Positions 14,247 to 22,492 of a stretch of DNA of 27,120 bases are shown piece after piece (within the stretch, counting starts at the first letter, position 1; every line of letters begins with the position of its first letter). The notes under the pieces are model-generated. The model saw only the letters and a list, made by a program, of their open reading frames with translations, was not told the DNA's origin and ran no database searches. Origin of the DNA: Bacilli bacterium (GTDB lineage Bacteria; Bacillota_I; Bacilli_A; RF39; UBA660); the NCBI GenBank assembly GCA_028684435.1, contig JAQUFX010000009.1:1-27120 (forward strand), given 5' to 3'. The position numbers and the translations under genes were made by a program.

Positions 14247-15713
14247 TTACCTTTCTTCGAAATAAGAACCACCAATAAATTCTCTTAAAACATTATCAGG
14301 ACTTACATATTCACTAGGTATTGGAAAAAACATTTGTAAAAAGTCAATTAATCTTCTTGCTTCGTTATAATATTTGGATTCAGGAGGTATATTATATAAT
14401 AATGGTTCTCCATATACTTTTAATACTCCTACTTCATATATAAAAGCAGTATTTAATACCGCATCAGCTTCTCCGGTATGAGGAAAAATATATTTAACTT
14501 CGCCATCTCTAACTTTTTCCCATATTTTTAATGTACTTTCTGGCGGATAATTTCTTGCCCAACTATCTCTAATAAATCTTCTTAATAATCTTACATCTAT
14601 TGTAGATAAATGATTATGACGATCGATATTTAACGGGGTAAAAGGACTTAAATATACTTTATACTTTTCATCTCTTGGAATGTGTTTTGTTAACTCTTCA
14701 TTTAAGCAGTGCAATCCTTCTATTAATATTATGTCATTATAATTTAATTTTATTAATTTTTGTTTGTATTCTTTTTCTCCAAGAGCAAAATTATAAGTAG
14801 GAACACTTACTTCTTTACCATCAAGCATATCATTTAATTGTTTATTAAATAATTCTAAATCAATAGATTCTAAGCTTTCATAATCAGGTTCTCCCTTATG
14901 ATCAAGTGGTTTTTCTCCTTCATCTTTAAAATAATCATCAAGGCCTAAATAAATTGGATTTAATCCAAATGTTGATAGATAAAGAGCAAGTTTTCTCGCA
15001 CTAGTTGTTTTTCCAGAAGATGATGGTCCACCTAAAAGAATAATCTTTCTTCCTGATTCTTTTACTTTTTCAGCTATTTTATATATTTGATTATCCATCA
15101 TAATATCGTTTTTCTTAATAAACTCTTTAATTTTATTTTGCGATACAATATTATTTAAATCATTAACATATTCAACGCCTAATGATTTTATCCAACCATC
15201 ATATTCTTTAAATGAAGCAAATATTTTCTCTTGATGGATATATTCAGGAATGATGCCACTTTTATCAAGCGGAAAACTTAATATTAAGTCATTATTTCCT
15301 AAAAATGTTAATTCGAATTTGCCTAACATCCCAGTTGAGTCTGGCATATCTCCCATAAAATAATTATATACTCCCATAAGTTCATATAAAGTAACAGTTT
15401 TATTATTTTGATTATTTATATTTCCAGCTTTTTCTTTCACTTTTAATTTTAAATAATAATTATAAGCTTCATTTTTAGCTATAACTTTTTTTGATATCTT
15501 AGCATCAAGTCCAATAATTCTTTGCATTTCTACTTTTAAAGTTTCGATATCATCGGCATTAAGTACCCTAGGAGTAATTATTTTAGTATATAAACCTTTA
15601 TCTAAGGAATGCGGAAAAGTAACATCACACTTAAGAATATTCTTAACAGCCACAAATAAAACAAACTTTAATCCTGATTGGTAAACTTTAACATCATATC
15701 TATCTAATAACAT
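14247..15713 (-). CDS. Uridine kinase-like nucleoside kinase
   Basis: The 488-residue protein has an N-terminal region of about 200 residues, related to the ThrRS-like/TGS-linked part of this family, and a C-terminal P-loop kinase of the uridine kinase/phosphoribulokinase fold. Seen directly: Walker A GGPSSSGKTT (228-237), the substrate motif LGLDDYF, and the conserved LIEGLH. RHNHLSTIDVRLLRRFIRD further on is characteristic of the family. Family members phosphorylate nucleosides, probably uridine, feeding pyrimidine salvage; the exact substrate is not readable here. The protein is shorter than the roughly 550 residues common in Clostridia, so the N-terminal TGS domain looks reduced. It has an AAGGTAG ribosome site and a strong extended -10 promoter, and it leads the run with gap. 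Confidence 0.85.
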   Translation of the reverse strand: MLLDRYDVKVYQSGLKFVLFVAVKNILKCDVTFPHSLDKGLYTKIITPRVLNADDIETLKVEMQRIIGLDAKISKKVIAKNEAYNYYLKLKVKEKAGNINNQNNKTVTLYELMGVYNYFMGDMPDSTGMLGKFELTFLGNNDLILSFPLDKSGIIPEYIHQEKIFASFKEYDGWIKSLGVEYVNDLNNIVSQNKIKEFIKKNDIMMDNQIYKIAEKVKESGRKIILLGGPSSSGKTTSARKLALYLSTFGLNPIYLGLDDYFKDEGEKPLDHKGEPDYESLESIDLELFNKQLNDMLDGKEVSVPTYNFALGEKEYKQKLIKLNYNDIILIEGLHCLNEELTKHIPRDEKYKVYLSPFTPLNIDRHNHLSTIDVRLLRRFIRDSWARNYPPESTLKIWEKVRDGEVKYIFPHTGEADAVLNTAFIYEVGVLKVYGEPLLYNIPPESKYYNEARRLIDFLQMFFPIPSEYVSPDNVLREFIGGSYFEER

Positions 15714-15746
15714 GGATAACCAACTACCTTCTTATATTCTATTTCT

Positions 15747-15774
15747 ATTATAACAAAAAAAATAATTTTGTCAC
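15747..15774 (-). promoter_or_regulatory. Promoter of the nucleoside kinase-gap run
   Basis: On the minus strand GTGACA (15774..15769), a 16-bp spacer and TATAAT (15752..15747) with the extended -10 TG (TGTTATAAT) lie 34 bases before the ATG. Confidence 0.6.
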
Positions 15775-15830
15775 ACCTTTTTATGTATATTTTTGTTATT
15801 TTTTTTTAAGATATTATAAAGGTGATAAAT

Positions 15831-16397
15831 TTGATAATTCCAAATATAATTGAAAAGAACTATAATGGCGAAAAAATATATGATATATATTCAAAACTAT
15901 TAGATAATAGAATTATATTTTTAAATGGTGAAATAACTGATAATATAAGTACATTAATAATTAGCCAGCTTCTTTATTTAGATTCTTTATCTAATGAAGA
16001 TATCTTTTTATATATAAATAGTCCTGGCGGAAGTGTAACAGCAGGATTATCCATATATGATACTATGAATTATATCAAAAGTGATGTATCAACTGTCGCA
16101 ACTGGGTTATGTGCATCGATGGCGGCTGTTATTTTAGCAGCTGGTACTAAAGGTAAAAGATTATCATTAAAAAATAGTGAAATAATGATTCATCAAGTAT
16201 TGGGAGGAACTCAAGGCCAAGCTACTGATATTAAAATCCAAGCTGAAAGAATATTAGAAATAAAAAAGAAACTAAATAAAATATTAGCAATCATTTGTAA
16301 CAAAACAATAAATAAAATAACTAAAGATACTGAAAGAGATTTTTATTTATCTCCAATTGATGCAATTGATTATGGATTAATAGATAAAATTATTTAA
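15831..16397 (+). CDS. clpP: ATP-dependent Clp protease proteolytic subunit
   Basis: ClpP is the serine peptidase chamber that degrades proteins unfolded by ClpX or ClpC. The catalytic triad is present: S96 in GLCASMAAV, H121 in MIHQV, and D170 in DTERDFYLS. The oligomerisation segment YINSPGGSV is intact. I place the start at TTG 15831 (188 residues), because a near-perfect ribosome site AAGGTGAT ends 4 bases before it. The longer frame from GTG 15822 would start inside that ribosome site and have none of its own. It is the only core gene of the window on the plus strand, between divergent and convergent neighbours. Its last 8 bases overlap the end of whiA. The mature length is typical (about 190-200). 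Confidence 0.93.
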   Translation: MIIPNIIEKNYNGEKIYDIYSKLLDNRIIFLNGEITDNISTLIISQLLYLDSLSNEDIFLYINSPGGSVTAGLSIYDTMNYIKSDVSTVATGLCASMAAVILAAGTKGKRLSLKNSEIMIHQVLGGTQGQATDIKIQAERILEIKKKLNKILAIICNKTINKITKDTERDFYLSPIDAIDYGLIDKII

Positions 16398-17292
16398 TTA
16401 TATGTGTATTTACTATTTCATTTATTTTACGAAAATGATGATTGACACCCGATTTACTTATTTTTTTATTCGTTTCTAAACTAATTATCTCAGCAAGTTC
16501 TAATAAAGAAGTTTCAGGATATTTTTTTTTATAGAAAATGATTTCTTTAGTTCTTTCATCTAGTAAGTCAATTAAATCTTTCTCTTCTAAATAATTAATA
16601 TTATTTAAAATTATTTTACTTGATTTCATTGATTTTTCAACATTAGCTTGCTCACAATTATTAAGACGATTTATCATATTTTTATGATCTTTGTATATTC
16701 TAATATCTTCAAAATAAAATAAAGCATTAGTAGCACCAATTAACTTTATAAAGTCACTAATATTTTCACTCATCTTTATATATACCATATATTCTTTTTC
16801 TCTTTTTAATACTTTACTATTAAAATTTATTTCTTTTAATATTTGATTAATTAAATAAGCATCTTTTTCTTCTTTTAATAAAAATTCCATATGATACTGA
16901 TTTTTTTTAGGATCATTTATACTACCACAAGATAAAAATATTCCTTTTAAAAAAGCAATTTTTTCTTCAAAAGAACTTTCTAGGATATCATTATAAATAT
17001 TTTTAGTATCCTCTATTATTAAATCTTTTTTTTCTTTAATATCTAAAATATACAAATTTTTTACTTTAAATCTTTTAATTACTCTCATCGTTAAAATAAT
17101 ATTAATATTATAATGACTTTTGATAAGCTTAAATATCCATCTAGCTACTGATGCATTTTCAATTAAAACAGATATTTTATCTTTAGTAATGATACTATTT
17201 GATTTTAAATAAGCATGCAGAGATATTAATGATTCAACTGTATTTTCATTATTTTTCGTTACTTCATCTTTAATAATAGTAGTAAAAGTCAT
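16390..17292 (-). CDS. whiA: DNA-binding protein WhiA
   Basis: WhiA is a conserved Gram-positive protein linked to cell division and chromosome segregation (and to sporulation genes in Streptomyces). The 300-residue length is close to the family's usual 310-320. It has an N-terminal degenerate LAGLIDADG-like region (FLKGIFLSCGSINDP, the family hallmark, about 114-128) and a C-terminal helix-turn-helix part (about 245-295, with ISKSGVNHHFRKI). It overlaps yvcK by one base (TAATG), so the two are coupled. In many Bacilli the order is rapZ-yvcK-whiA; here rapZ is not adjacent. Its 3' end overlaps that of clpP by 8 bases. Confidence 0.93.
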   Translation of the reverse strand: MTFTTIIKDEVTKNNENTVESLISLHAYLKSNSIITKDKISVLIENASVARWIFKLIKSHYNINIILTMRVIKRFKVKNLYILDIKEKKDLIIEDTKNIYNDILESSFEEKIAFLKGIFLSCGSINDPKKNQYHMEFLLKEEKDAYLINQILKEINFNSKVLKREKEYMVYIKMSENISDFIKLIGATNALFYFEDIRIYKDHKNMINRLNNCEQANVEKSMKSSKIILNNINYLEEKDLIDLLDERTKEIIFYKKKYPETSLLELAEIISLETNKKISKSGVNHHFRKINEIVNTHIIK

Positions 17293-18245
17293 TATCTATC
17301 TCCCATTAAGTAAGAATAAACTAAATATGCAGTTTTTAAAGAATCATGTCTTATTGTATTATCTTCAATTGTATATAATTTATCTGATATAACTTTTATA
17401 CCCATTTCATTTATTTTATCTTCATCATATACAACAGGATATTTTTGTTCTCTTGTTTGGTACTTATAACTTACTTTTTTTGATATTTTAGCTTTATTAG
17501 CTATAACAGTATCAATCGAATTATATAAATGCTTATTAAATAATTTTATATGGTCACTTACTGAAAAACCAATTGTTTCACCAGGTTGAGTAATTAAATT
17601 ACAAATATATAATTTTTTAGCTTTACTCTTATTAATGGCATTTACTATTTCTGGTGCCATTAAATGAGGAAGAATACTAGTATATAAGCTACCTGGAGCA
17701 AAAATTATACATTCAGCATTATTAATAGCTTCTAGTACTTTATCATTTACTTTAAATTCTTTATCATACCAAATAGATTCAATGGTTTTTTTTGCTTCCG
17801 TTATTTCATCTTCACCAACAATAATTTTGCCTTCAGTTGTTTTCGCAACTAAATTAACATTATCTTCCGTTAAAGGTAATACTGATCCTTCAATATTAAA
17901 AATCTTGCAAAACTCTACTACCGCATCACTTAAATTTCCTTTAATATCAATTAAAGCTGTTAATAATAAATTCTTAATTGAATGATTAAATTCATTTAAA
18001 TTATTACTTCCTTTTATTCGATAATTTAATAATTCTTTTAAATCATTATTTAAATTACTAATATTAAGTAATACTTTTGATATATCTCCAACAGCTGGAA
18101 TATCATATATTTGTCTAAGAACACCTGTACTTCTACCATTATCTGAAACACATACTACCGCAGTTACATTAAGGGGAAATAATTTCAAACCTTTTAATAT
18201 CTGACTCATTCCTGTTCCACCACCGAAAACCACAATATTTTTCAT
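17292..18245 (-). CDS. yvcK: YvcK/CofD-like protein (gluconeogenesis factor)
   Basis: YvcK proteins are cytoplasmic Rossmann-like proteins of the CofD superfamily. They are needed for growth on gluconeogenic carbon and for correct wall synthesis in Bacillus, and in some species bind UDP-sugars. The 317-residue length matches the family. Signatures are the N-terminal GGGTGMSQILKGLK (8-21), VSDNGRSTG (33-41), the GDISKVLLN stretch, and the late FAPGSLYTSILPHL. It leads the yvcK-whiA operon behind a good promoter (18269-18297). The ribosome site is weak (GTGAT close to the ATG). Confidence 0.93.
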   Translation of the reverse strand: MKNIVVFGGGTGMSQILKGLKLFPLNVTAVVCVSDNGRSTGVLRQIYDIPAVGDISKVLLNISNLNNDLKELLNYRIKGSNNLNEFNHSIKNLLLTALIDIKGNLSDAVVEFCKIFNIEGSVLPLTEDNVNLVAKTTEGKIIVGEDEITEAKKTIESIWYDKEFKVNDKVLEAINNAECIIFAPGSLYTSILPHLMAPEIVNAINKSKAKKLYICNLITQPGETIGFSVSDHIKLFNKHLYNSIDTVIANKAKISKKVSYKYQTREQKYPVVYDEDKINEMGIKVISDKLYTIEDNTIRHDSLKTAYLVYSYLMGDR

Positions 18246-18268
18246 ACATCACTAACTTTCTGATTAAT

Positions 18269-18297
18269 ATTATAACTAAATTACTACTCTTATTCAA
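18269..18297 (-). promoter_or_regulatory. Promoter of yvcK-whiA
   Basis: The minus strand has TTGAAT (18297..18292), a 17-bp spacer and a perfect TATAAT (18274..18269), just after the terminator of the M23 hydrolase gene. Confidence 0.6.
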
Positions 18298-18298
18298 T

Positions 18299-18325
18299 AA
18301 AAAGACATTTTTGAAAATGTCTTTT
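18299..18325 (-). terminator. Terminator after the M23 hydrolase gene
   Basis: A long perfect inverted repeat (AAAAGACATTTT at 18300-18311 with its complement at 18314-18325) is followed by T residues on the minus strand, 2 bases after the TAA stop of the M23 gene. It ends the ftsE-ftsX-hydrolase unit. Confidence 0.85.
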
Positions 18326-18327
18326 AT

Positions 18328-19536
18328 TTATCTTGAAAACCACCAAATCCCTTTATTAGGTAATTTTAAAATTTCTTGGGGATCAACTGATTTAGCATAT
18401 TTAAATGTATTCCAATTTAAATAACAATCCCCACTACAACTAGTTCCATACCATCCTCTAGCAATAATAAAATGAAGATGAGGACCAGTTGAACAACCAT
18501 CCCATGGAGTATTTCTTCCTCCTCCGACAGTTCCAACTACGGTATTACGTGTAACGCTTTGACCAATTGAAACATTAATATTGAGTAAATGCCAGTAAGA
18601 ACTTGTATATAATTTTCCAGCAATATTATGATGCACGTATACTTGATTACCACCACAACTTGATCTTTTAGTTATTTTACTTACAATACCATTAGCTGCA
18701 GCATATACGGAAGTTCCTTCAGAATTCCCACCTACATCAATTGCATTATGCCATGAACTTTTTACCCCTGTAATAGGATGAATACGATAACCAAAATAAC
18801 TCGTAATAGTACCCTTACCAAGTGGTTTACTAAAACCCGTATCACCATTAATACTAATACAAGATATAATACTCTGGTTTTCGCCACAACCTAAGTTAAC
18901 TAAATAATTAATATATTCTTGAGTTGATGTTACTTCAGTTTTAATAGCAGCAGCATCTTCAATGTAATCATCATATCGATCTCCTAAAGACATAACACTT
19001 TTTTCTAATTTTATAATTTCATTTTTAAGAATTTCTTCTCGAACAGCTAAATCTTTCTGTAATTGAATATTTTTATTTATTTGATCTTCCCAAATATTAA
19101 TTTTTTCTTTATTTTCAGCAGCAACTTGTTCAATAATAGTGTAACGATATACTAAATCAGCATAATCTTTAGCATCAAGTAAATATTCTAAATATATATT
19201 ATTACCCATTGTGTCTTGAAGAGCATTCATTAAACTTTTAATATTTTCTTTGGTTTTCGCAATTTCAATATTTAATTTCTCAATTTCAATTTTAGCTTTA
19301 TCAATTGATACTTCATTTTTTTTAATTTCATCTTGCGAACTATAGATATTATTTTTAGCATAATTGATTTCTGATTTAGTTTTAGCTGTTTTATAATCAA
19401 CATTCTTTTTTTTCTCTTTTAAATCAGCAAGTTCTGACCTAAGACCTGCTAAAGTATCAGCTTTACTTGCATATACTCCACTTGTAAATATAAATATACT
19501 AATAATAAATACTATAAATATTTTTAAGTATTTCAT
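18328..19536 (-). CDS. EnvC/PcsB-like M23 murein hydrolase (FtsEX partner)
   Basis: This 402-residue exported protein has a signal peptide (1-23), a long coiled-coil region (about 27-215, as in EnvC, CwlO and PcsB) and a C-terminal LytM/M23 peptidase domain (240-390). Zinc ligands H263 and D267 (HNAID) and H355 (HLH) are present, with catalytic H316 (WHLL) and H353, so the enzyme should be active. EnvC itself is inactive, so this protein acts as a hydrolase. The coiled coil is the expected FtsX contact. The ATG shares one base with the ftsX stop (TAATG), which ties production to FtsEX. Six cysteines lie in the exported part, which suggests disulfides, unusual for a Gram-positive hydrolase. 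Confidence 0.9.
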   Translation of the reverse strand: MKYLKIFIVFIISIFIFTSGVYASKADTLAGLRSELADLKEKKKNVDYKTAKTKSEINYAKNNIYSSQDEIKKNEVSIDKAKIEIEKLNIEIAKTKENIKSLMNALQDTMGNNIYLEYLLDAKDYADLVYRYTIIEQVAAENKEKINIWEDQINKNIQLQKDLAVREEILKNEIIKLEKSVMSLGDRYDDYIEDAAAIKTEVTSTQEYINYLVNLGCGENQSIISCISINGDTGFSKPLGKGTITSYFGYRIHPITGVKSSWHNAIDVGGNSEGTSVYAAANGIVSKITKRSSCGGNQVYVHHNIAGKLYTSSYWHLLNINVSIGQSVTRNTVVGTVGGGRNTPWDGCSTGPHLHFIIARGWYGTSCSGDCYLNWNTFKYAKSVDPQEILKLPNKGIWWFSR

Positions 19537-20444
19537 TATATCGTTAAATACCTCCTTACAGCTCTTAAGCTGCCCAGCATTCCCACTACTGAACCAATAA
19601 TCAATAAAATTAAAGAAGTAAGATATACTATTGAGCTTGGCTCTGTTAATTTTATAACATTTAATATATTAGTCATTTCAGCTGAAGATAAGGAATTGAA
19701 AGCATAAGTATAACCAATAATGGTAATTAAAATAGGTATAATCGAACCAATAGTTCCTAATAAAAAGCCTTCAATAATAAATGGTAACTTAATAACAGTA
19801 TTACTTGTCCCAACCAATCTCATTATATCAATTTCACTTCTTCGACTAAAAATAGTTATTTTAATTGTATTACCTATTAAAAATGTTGTTACTAATACTA
19901 AAGCAACCACTAAAACAATAGTAGCATTTTTAACAACATCAAAAATGTTAATAAGTTCATTAACCATTGATTCCCCATATTTAACACGATCAACTTTATC
20001 AATATTTTTAATAGTAGTGGCAGTTTCATTTATATCTTTAACATTTACTACAGTAATAACAAAAGAATCTTGTAATGGATTTTCATCTTCACCCCATGTT
20101 TCAACTATTTTAGCATAAGTATCATTTTGGGAAGCTAAATCTTTTTTTATTGCTTCTTTAGAATTAAATTTTACATTTTCAACATTATCAACACTTTTTA
20201 AAGTGGTTTTAGCAACATCTAATTCTTCACTTGTTATTTTTTTATCCATTAAGATAACAATTGTTAATTCATTTTCTATATCTTTAGTAATATTATTAAT
20301 ATTATAAGAAAGTAAAATACCAATTGAAACTAATAATAAAGTAATAATAGTACAAGTAATAGAAGCCATACTTAAACTAAAATTTCGAAAGATACTTTTA
20401 AAACTACTATTTATACTTCTTCCGATAATTCTAAATATTCTCAT
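19536..20444 (-). CDS. ftsX: Cell division protein FtsX
   Basis: FtsX is the membrane half of FtsEX, the ABC-type complex that controls peptidoglycan hydrolases at the septum. The 302-residue protein has an N-terminal cytoplasmic helix, a first membrane helix (about 22-48), an extracytoplasmic domain (about 50-165) that binds the hydrolase, and three C-terminal helices (about 171-195, 220-245 and 268-290). The C-terminus LRAVRRYLTI is typical. It overlaps ftsE by 14 bases and the hydrolase gene by one. Confidence 0.93.
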   Translation of the reverse strand: MRIFRIIGRSINSSFKSIFRNFSLSMASITCTIITLLLVSIGILLSYNINNITKDIENELTIVILMDKKITSEELDVAKTTLKSVDNVENVKFNSKEAIKKDLASQNDTYAKIVETWGEDENPLQDSFVITVVNVKDINETATTIKNIDKVDRVKYGESMVNELINIFDVVKNATIVLVVALVLVTTFLIGNTIKITIFSRRSEIDIMRLVGTSNTVIKLPFIIEGFLLGTIGSIIPILITIIGYTYAFNSLSSAEMTNILNVIKLTEPSSIVYLTSLILLIIGSVVGMLGSLRAVRRYLTI

Positions 20445-21132
20445 TGTTTTTATATCCCCCTTTTAAATAATCTCCCTCTATTAAACCATCTTTCATAACA
20501 ATAACTCTTTTTTTAAGGCAATTAACAATATCTTTATCATGAGTTGCAGTTACTACCGTAGTGCCGAATTTTTTATTTATTTTATTAATTAAATCCATAA
20601 TTTCTTTTGAAGTATCAGGATCTAAATTTCCAGTTGGTTCATCACAAATTAGTAATTTAGGATTATTTACTATTGCTCTAGCAATACATACTCTTTGTTG
20701 TTCACCGCCTGATAACTGATCAGGAAAAGATCTCGTTCTATCTTTAAGACTAACTTTTTCTAAAGCCGATAAAACTAAAGGTCTAATCTCACTACCTTTC
20801 ATTCCATAACTAGCTAAAGGATAAGCAACATTTTCATAAACAGTTAGTTTAGGTAATAATTTAAAATCTTGAAAGACAATTCCTATCTTTCTTCTTAGTT
20901 TATATATCTTACTATTTCTTAATTTAGAAACATCAACCCCACCTACAGAAACAATTCCGCTGGTTGGTTTTTCTTCACGGTATAAAAGTTTAATTAAAGT
21001 ACTTTTACCACTAGCAGTATGTCCAATAATAAAAACAAAATCTCCTTTTTTAATACTTAAATTAGCATTAGTAAGAGCTGTAACGCCATTTTTATATACT
21101 TTTGAACAATTTTTAAATTCGATAAATTCCAT
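20431..21132 (-). CDS. ftsE: Cell division ATP-binding protein FtsE
   Basis: FtsE is the cytoplasmic ATPase of FtsEX. The 233 residues contain Walker A GHTASGKST (37-45), the Q-loop VFQDFKLLP, the ABC signature LSGGEQQR (140-147), Walker B LLICDEPTG (160-168) and the switch histidine H198 in ATHD. This is a complete ABC ATPase with family-specific sequence. The start is ATG with AGGTGG 5 bases upstream. A TATAAT lies in the 30 bases before the ribosome site, but no good -35 box is visible because the region is occupied by the hairpin at 21165-21198. Confidence 0.95.
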   Translation of the reverse strand: MEFIEFKNCSKVYKNGVTALTNANLSIKKGDFVFIIGHTASGKSTLIKLLYREEKPTSGIVSVGGVDVSKLRNSKIYKLRRKIGIVFQDFKLLPKLTVYENVAYPLASYGMKGSEIRPLVLSALEKVSLKDRTRSFPDQLSGGEQQRVCIARAIVNNPKLLICDEPTGNLDPDTSKEIMDLINKINKKFGTTVVTATHDKDIVNCLKKRVIVMKDGLIEGDYLKGGYKNNENI

Positions 21133-21164
21133 AATACCACCTATATTCTAAATTATATCATAAA

Positions 21165-21198
21165 AAATACATTTATTTTGCAGGAAATAAATGTATTT
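21165..21198 (-). terminator. Strong hairpin between the decayed gene and ftsE
   Basis: A perfect 14-bp inverted repeat (21165-21178 with 21185-21198) encloses a 6-base loop (TGCAGG) and is followed by T residues on the minus strand. It follows the last stop of the decayed frame by 16 bases and so reads as its terminator. It also sits directly upstream of ftsE. Confidence 0.75.
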
Positions 21199-21214
21199 GA
21201 CACTTAATATAAAT

Positions 21215-21554
21215 TTATTGTGTCACATATAGATTAGATGTTGTTCCTGTTTCAGTTACACTTGTCTTAGAGCGAATTGAAACTACAGATTATACCCCAA
21301 TATAGCATCCAATATAGCCATTGCAATGGTATCCAGTAGAAATCATTTGATATACAGTAGCACATAACTATAAGAATACAGTGAATGACAACATAGAGCA
21401 GTAATTCTGATTTGTATATAAATAATTGCTTGAATTAAAAGAATCAAACAATAAATTATAATCTTAACTTCTGTTATTAATCCTATTGACTATGTTAAAC
21501 ATCATAAATTTGCATTATTCCTGAATTTGCTGCTACAGTAGTACCAGTTAACAT
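21215..21554 (-). pseudogene. Decayed gene, remnant of a secreted YWLAS...RPVVSL-type protein
   Basis: The 502-base stretch between ftsE and miaA holds no intact gene. On the minus strand one frame from 21463 down to a TAA at 21215 reads as protein but is broken by two in-frame stops. It contains NYLYTNQNYCSML, STGYHCNGYIGCYIGV, then a stop, then SVVSIRSKTSVTETG and TSNLYVTQ. This resembles the C-terminus of the large family of secreted Firmicutes proteins that end with YWLASR, aromatic/Gly-rich repeats and GVRPVVSL (DUF6273-like). A second piece starting at an ATG (21554..21552, MLTGTTVAANSGIMQIYDV) is in another frame, which implies a shift. The resemblance is by eye; the decay is clear. 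The remaining bases 21555-21634 show nothing recognisable. Confidence 0.55.
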
Positions 21555-21634
21555 ATATTAAATACTTATTTATTTTTTTAATTTTATATATTTGATCATA
21601 TTTAGCAAATTTAAACAATAAAAACCCAATTAAT

Positions 21635-22492
21635 TTAATTATTAATATATTTTTCTATTTGCTTTATTGTTTTATTAAAATTTTCATAGTTAGTATCAAA
21701 CCATATGACTTTCATTTTATTATTAAACCAAGTATATTGCCTTTTAGCAAATCGGCGACTATTTTGTTTTATTTTTTCTATTACTTCTTCTATTGTTTGT
21801 ATTTGATTAAAATAGTTAATAAATTCTTTATATCCGATAGTTGTTCTTAATTGTTTACTTTGAGGATATTTATTAAATAAAAATTTTACTTCTTCTAATA
21901 AGCCTTCCTTTATCATGTTATCGACACGATTATTTATTCTTTGATATAAATTATCTCTATTTGTTGTAAGTCCAATTATTAAAGTATCATATAATATTTT
22001 ATTTTCTGCTTTTATATTAATTGGTTCTTTATTGAGAATATGTTTATTATATAATCTAATAATTCTTTGGTGATTATTTTTATCTACCCTAATATTATTT
22101 TTTAATAATTCGCTAAACATTTCATTGACTGAAATATTTAATAATTTATTTTTATCTTCTTTATTAAACTTATAATCAAATAATAATGCACTAATATAAA
22201 GTCCACTACCACCTACTATAATTATATTTTTCCCTTTTTTAAGAATATTATTTATAATTAACCTGCCTTCTTTTTGAAAATCATATACTGTATAATCTTC
22301 ATTAAGCTTTTTTATATTTAATAAATGATGAGTCATACCTTCTAAATCAGTTATTTTTGCAGTCCCAATATTCATTTCTTGATAAATTTGGGCACTATCG
22401 GCATTAATAATTTCCGCATTAAATCTTTTAGCCAGTTCAATACTTAATTTTGTTTTGCCAACACCAGTAGGCCCTACTATTGTTATAATCAT
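21635..22492 (-). CDS. miaA: tRNA dimethylallyltransferase
   Basis: MiaA transfers the dimethylallyl group to A37 of tRNAs that read UNN codons, the first step of ms2i6A formation. The 285-residue protein has the P-loop GPTGVGKT (7-14), the following NADSAQIY (30-37) that contains the catalytic aspartate, and the family signatures IGTAK (42-46), HHLLN, and the tRNA-binding RRFAKRQYTWF near the C-terminus. It is slightly shorter than the usual 300-315. Its ATG shares one base with the mutL stop. Confidence 0.95.
   Translation of the reverse strand: MIITIVGPTGVGKTKLSIELAKRFNAEIINADSAQIYQEMNIGTAKITDLEGMTHHLLNIKKLNEDYTVYDFQKEGRLIINNILKKGKNIIIVGGSGLYISALLFDYKFNKEDKNKLLNISVNEMFSELLKNNIRVDKNNHQRIIRLYNKHILNKEPINIKAENKILYDTLIIGLTTNRDNLYQRINNRVDNMIKEGLLEEVKFLFNKYPQSKQLRTTIGYKEFINYFNQIQTIEEVIEKIKQNSRRFAKRQYTWFNNKMKVIWFDTNYENFNKTIKQIEKYINN

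Noticed and set aside
19720..20118. Plus-strand frame of 132 codons opposite ftsX
   Set aside because: Its hydrophobic look is the complement of FtsX membrane helices; no start signal is seen.
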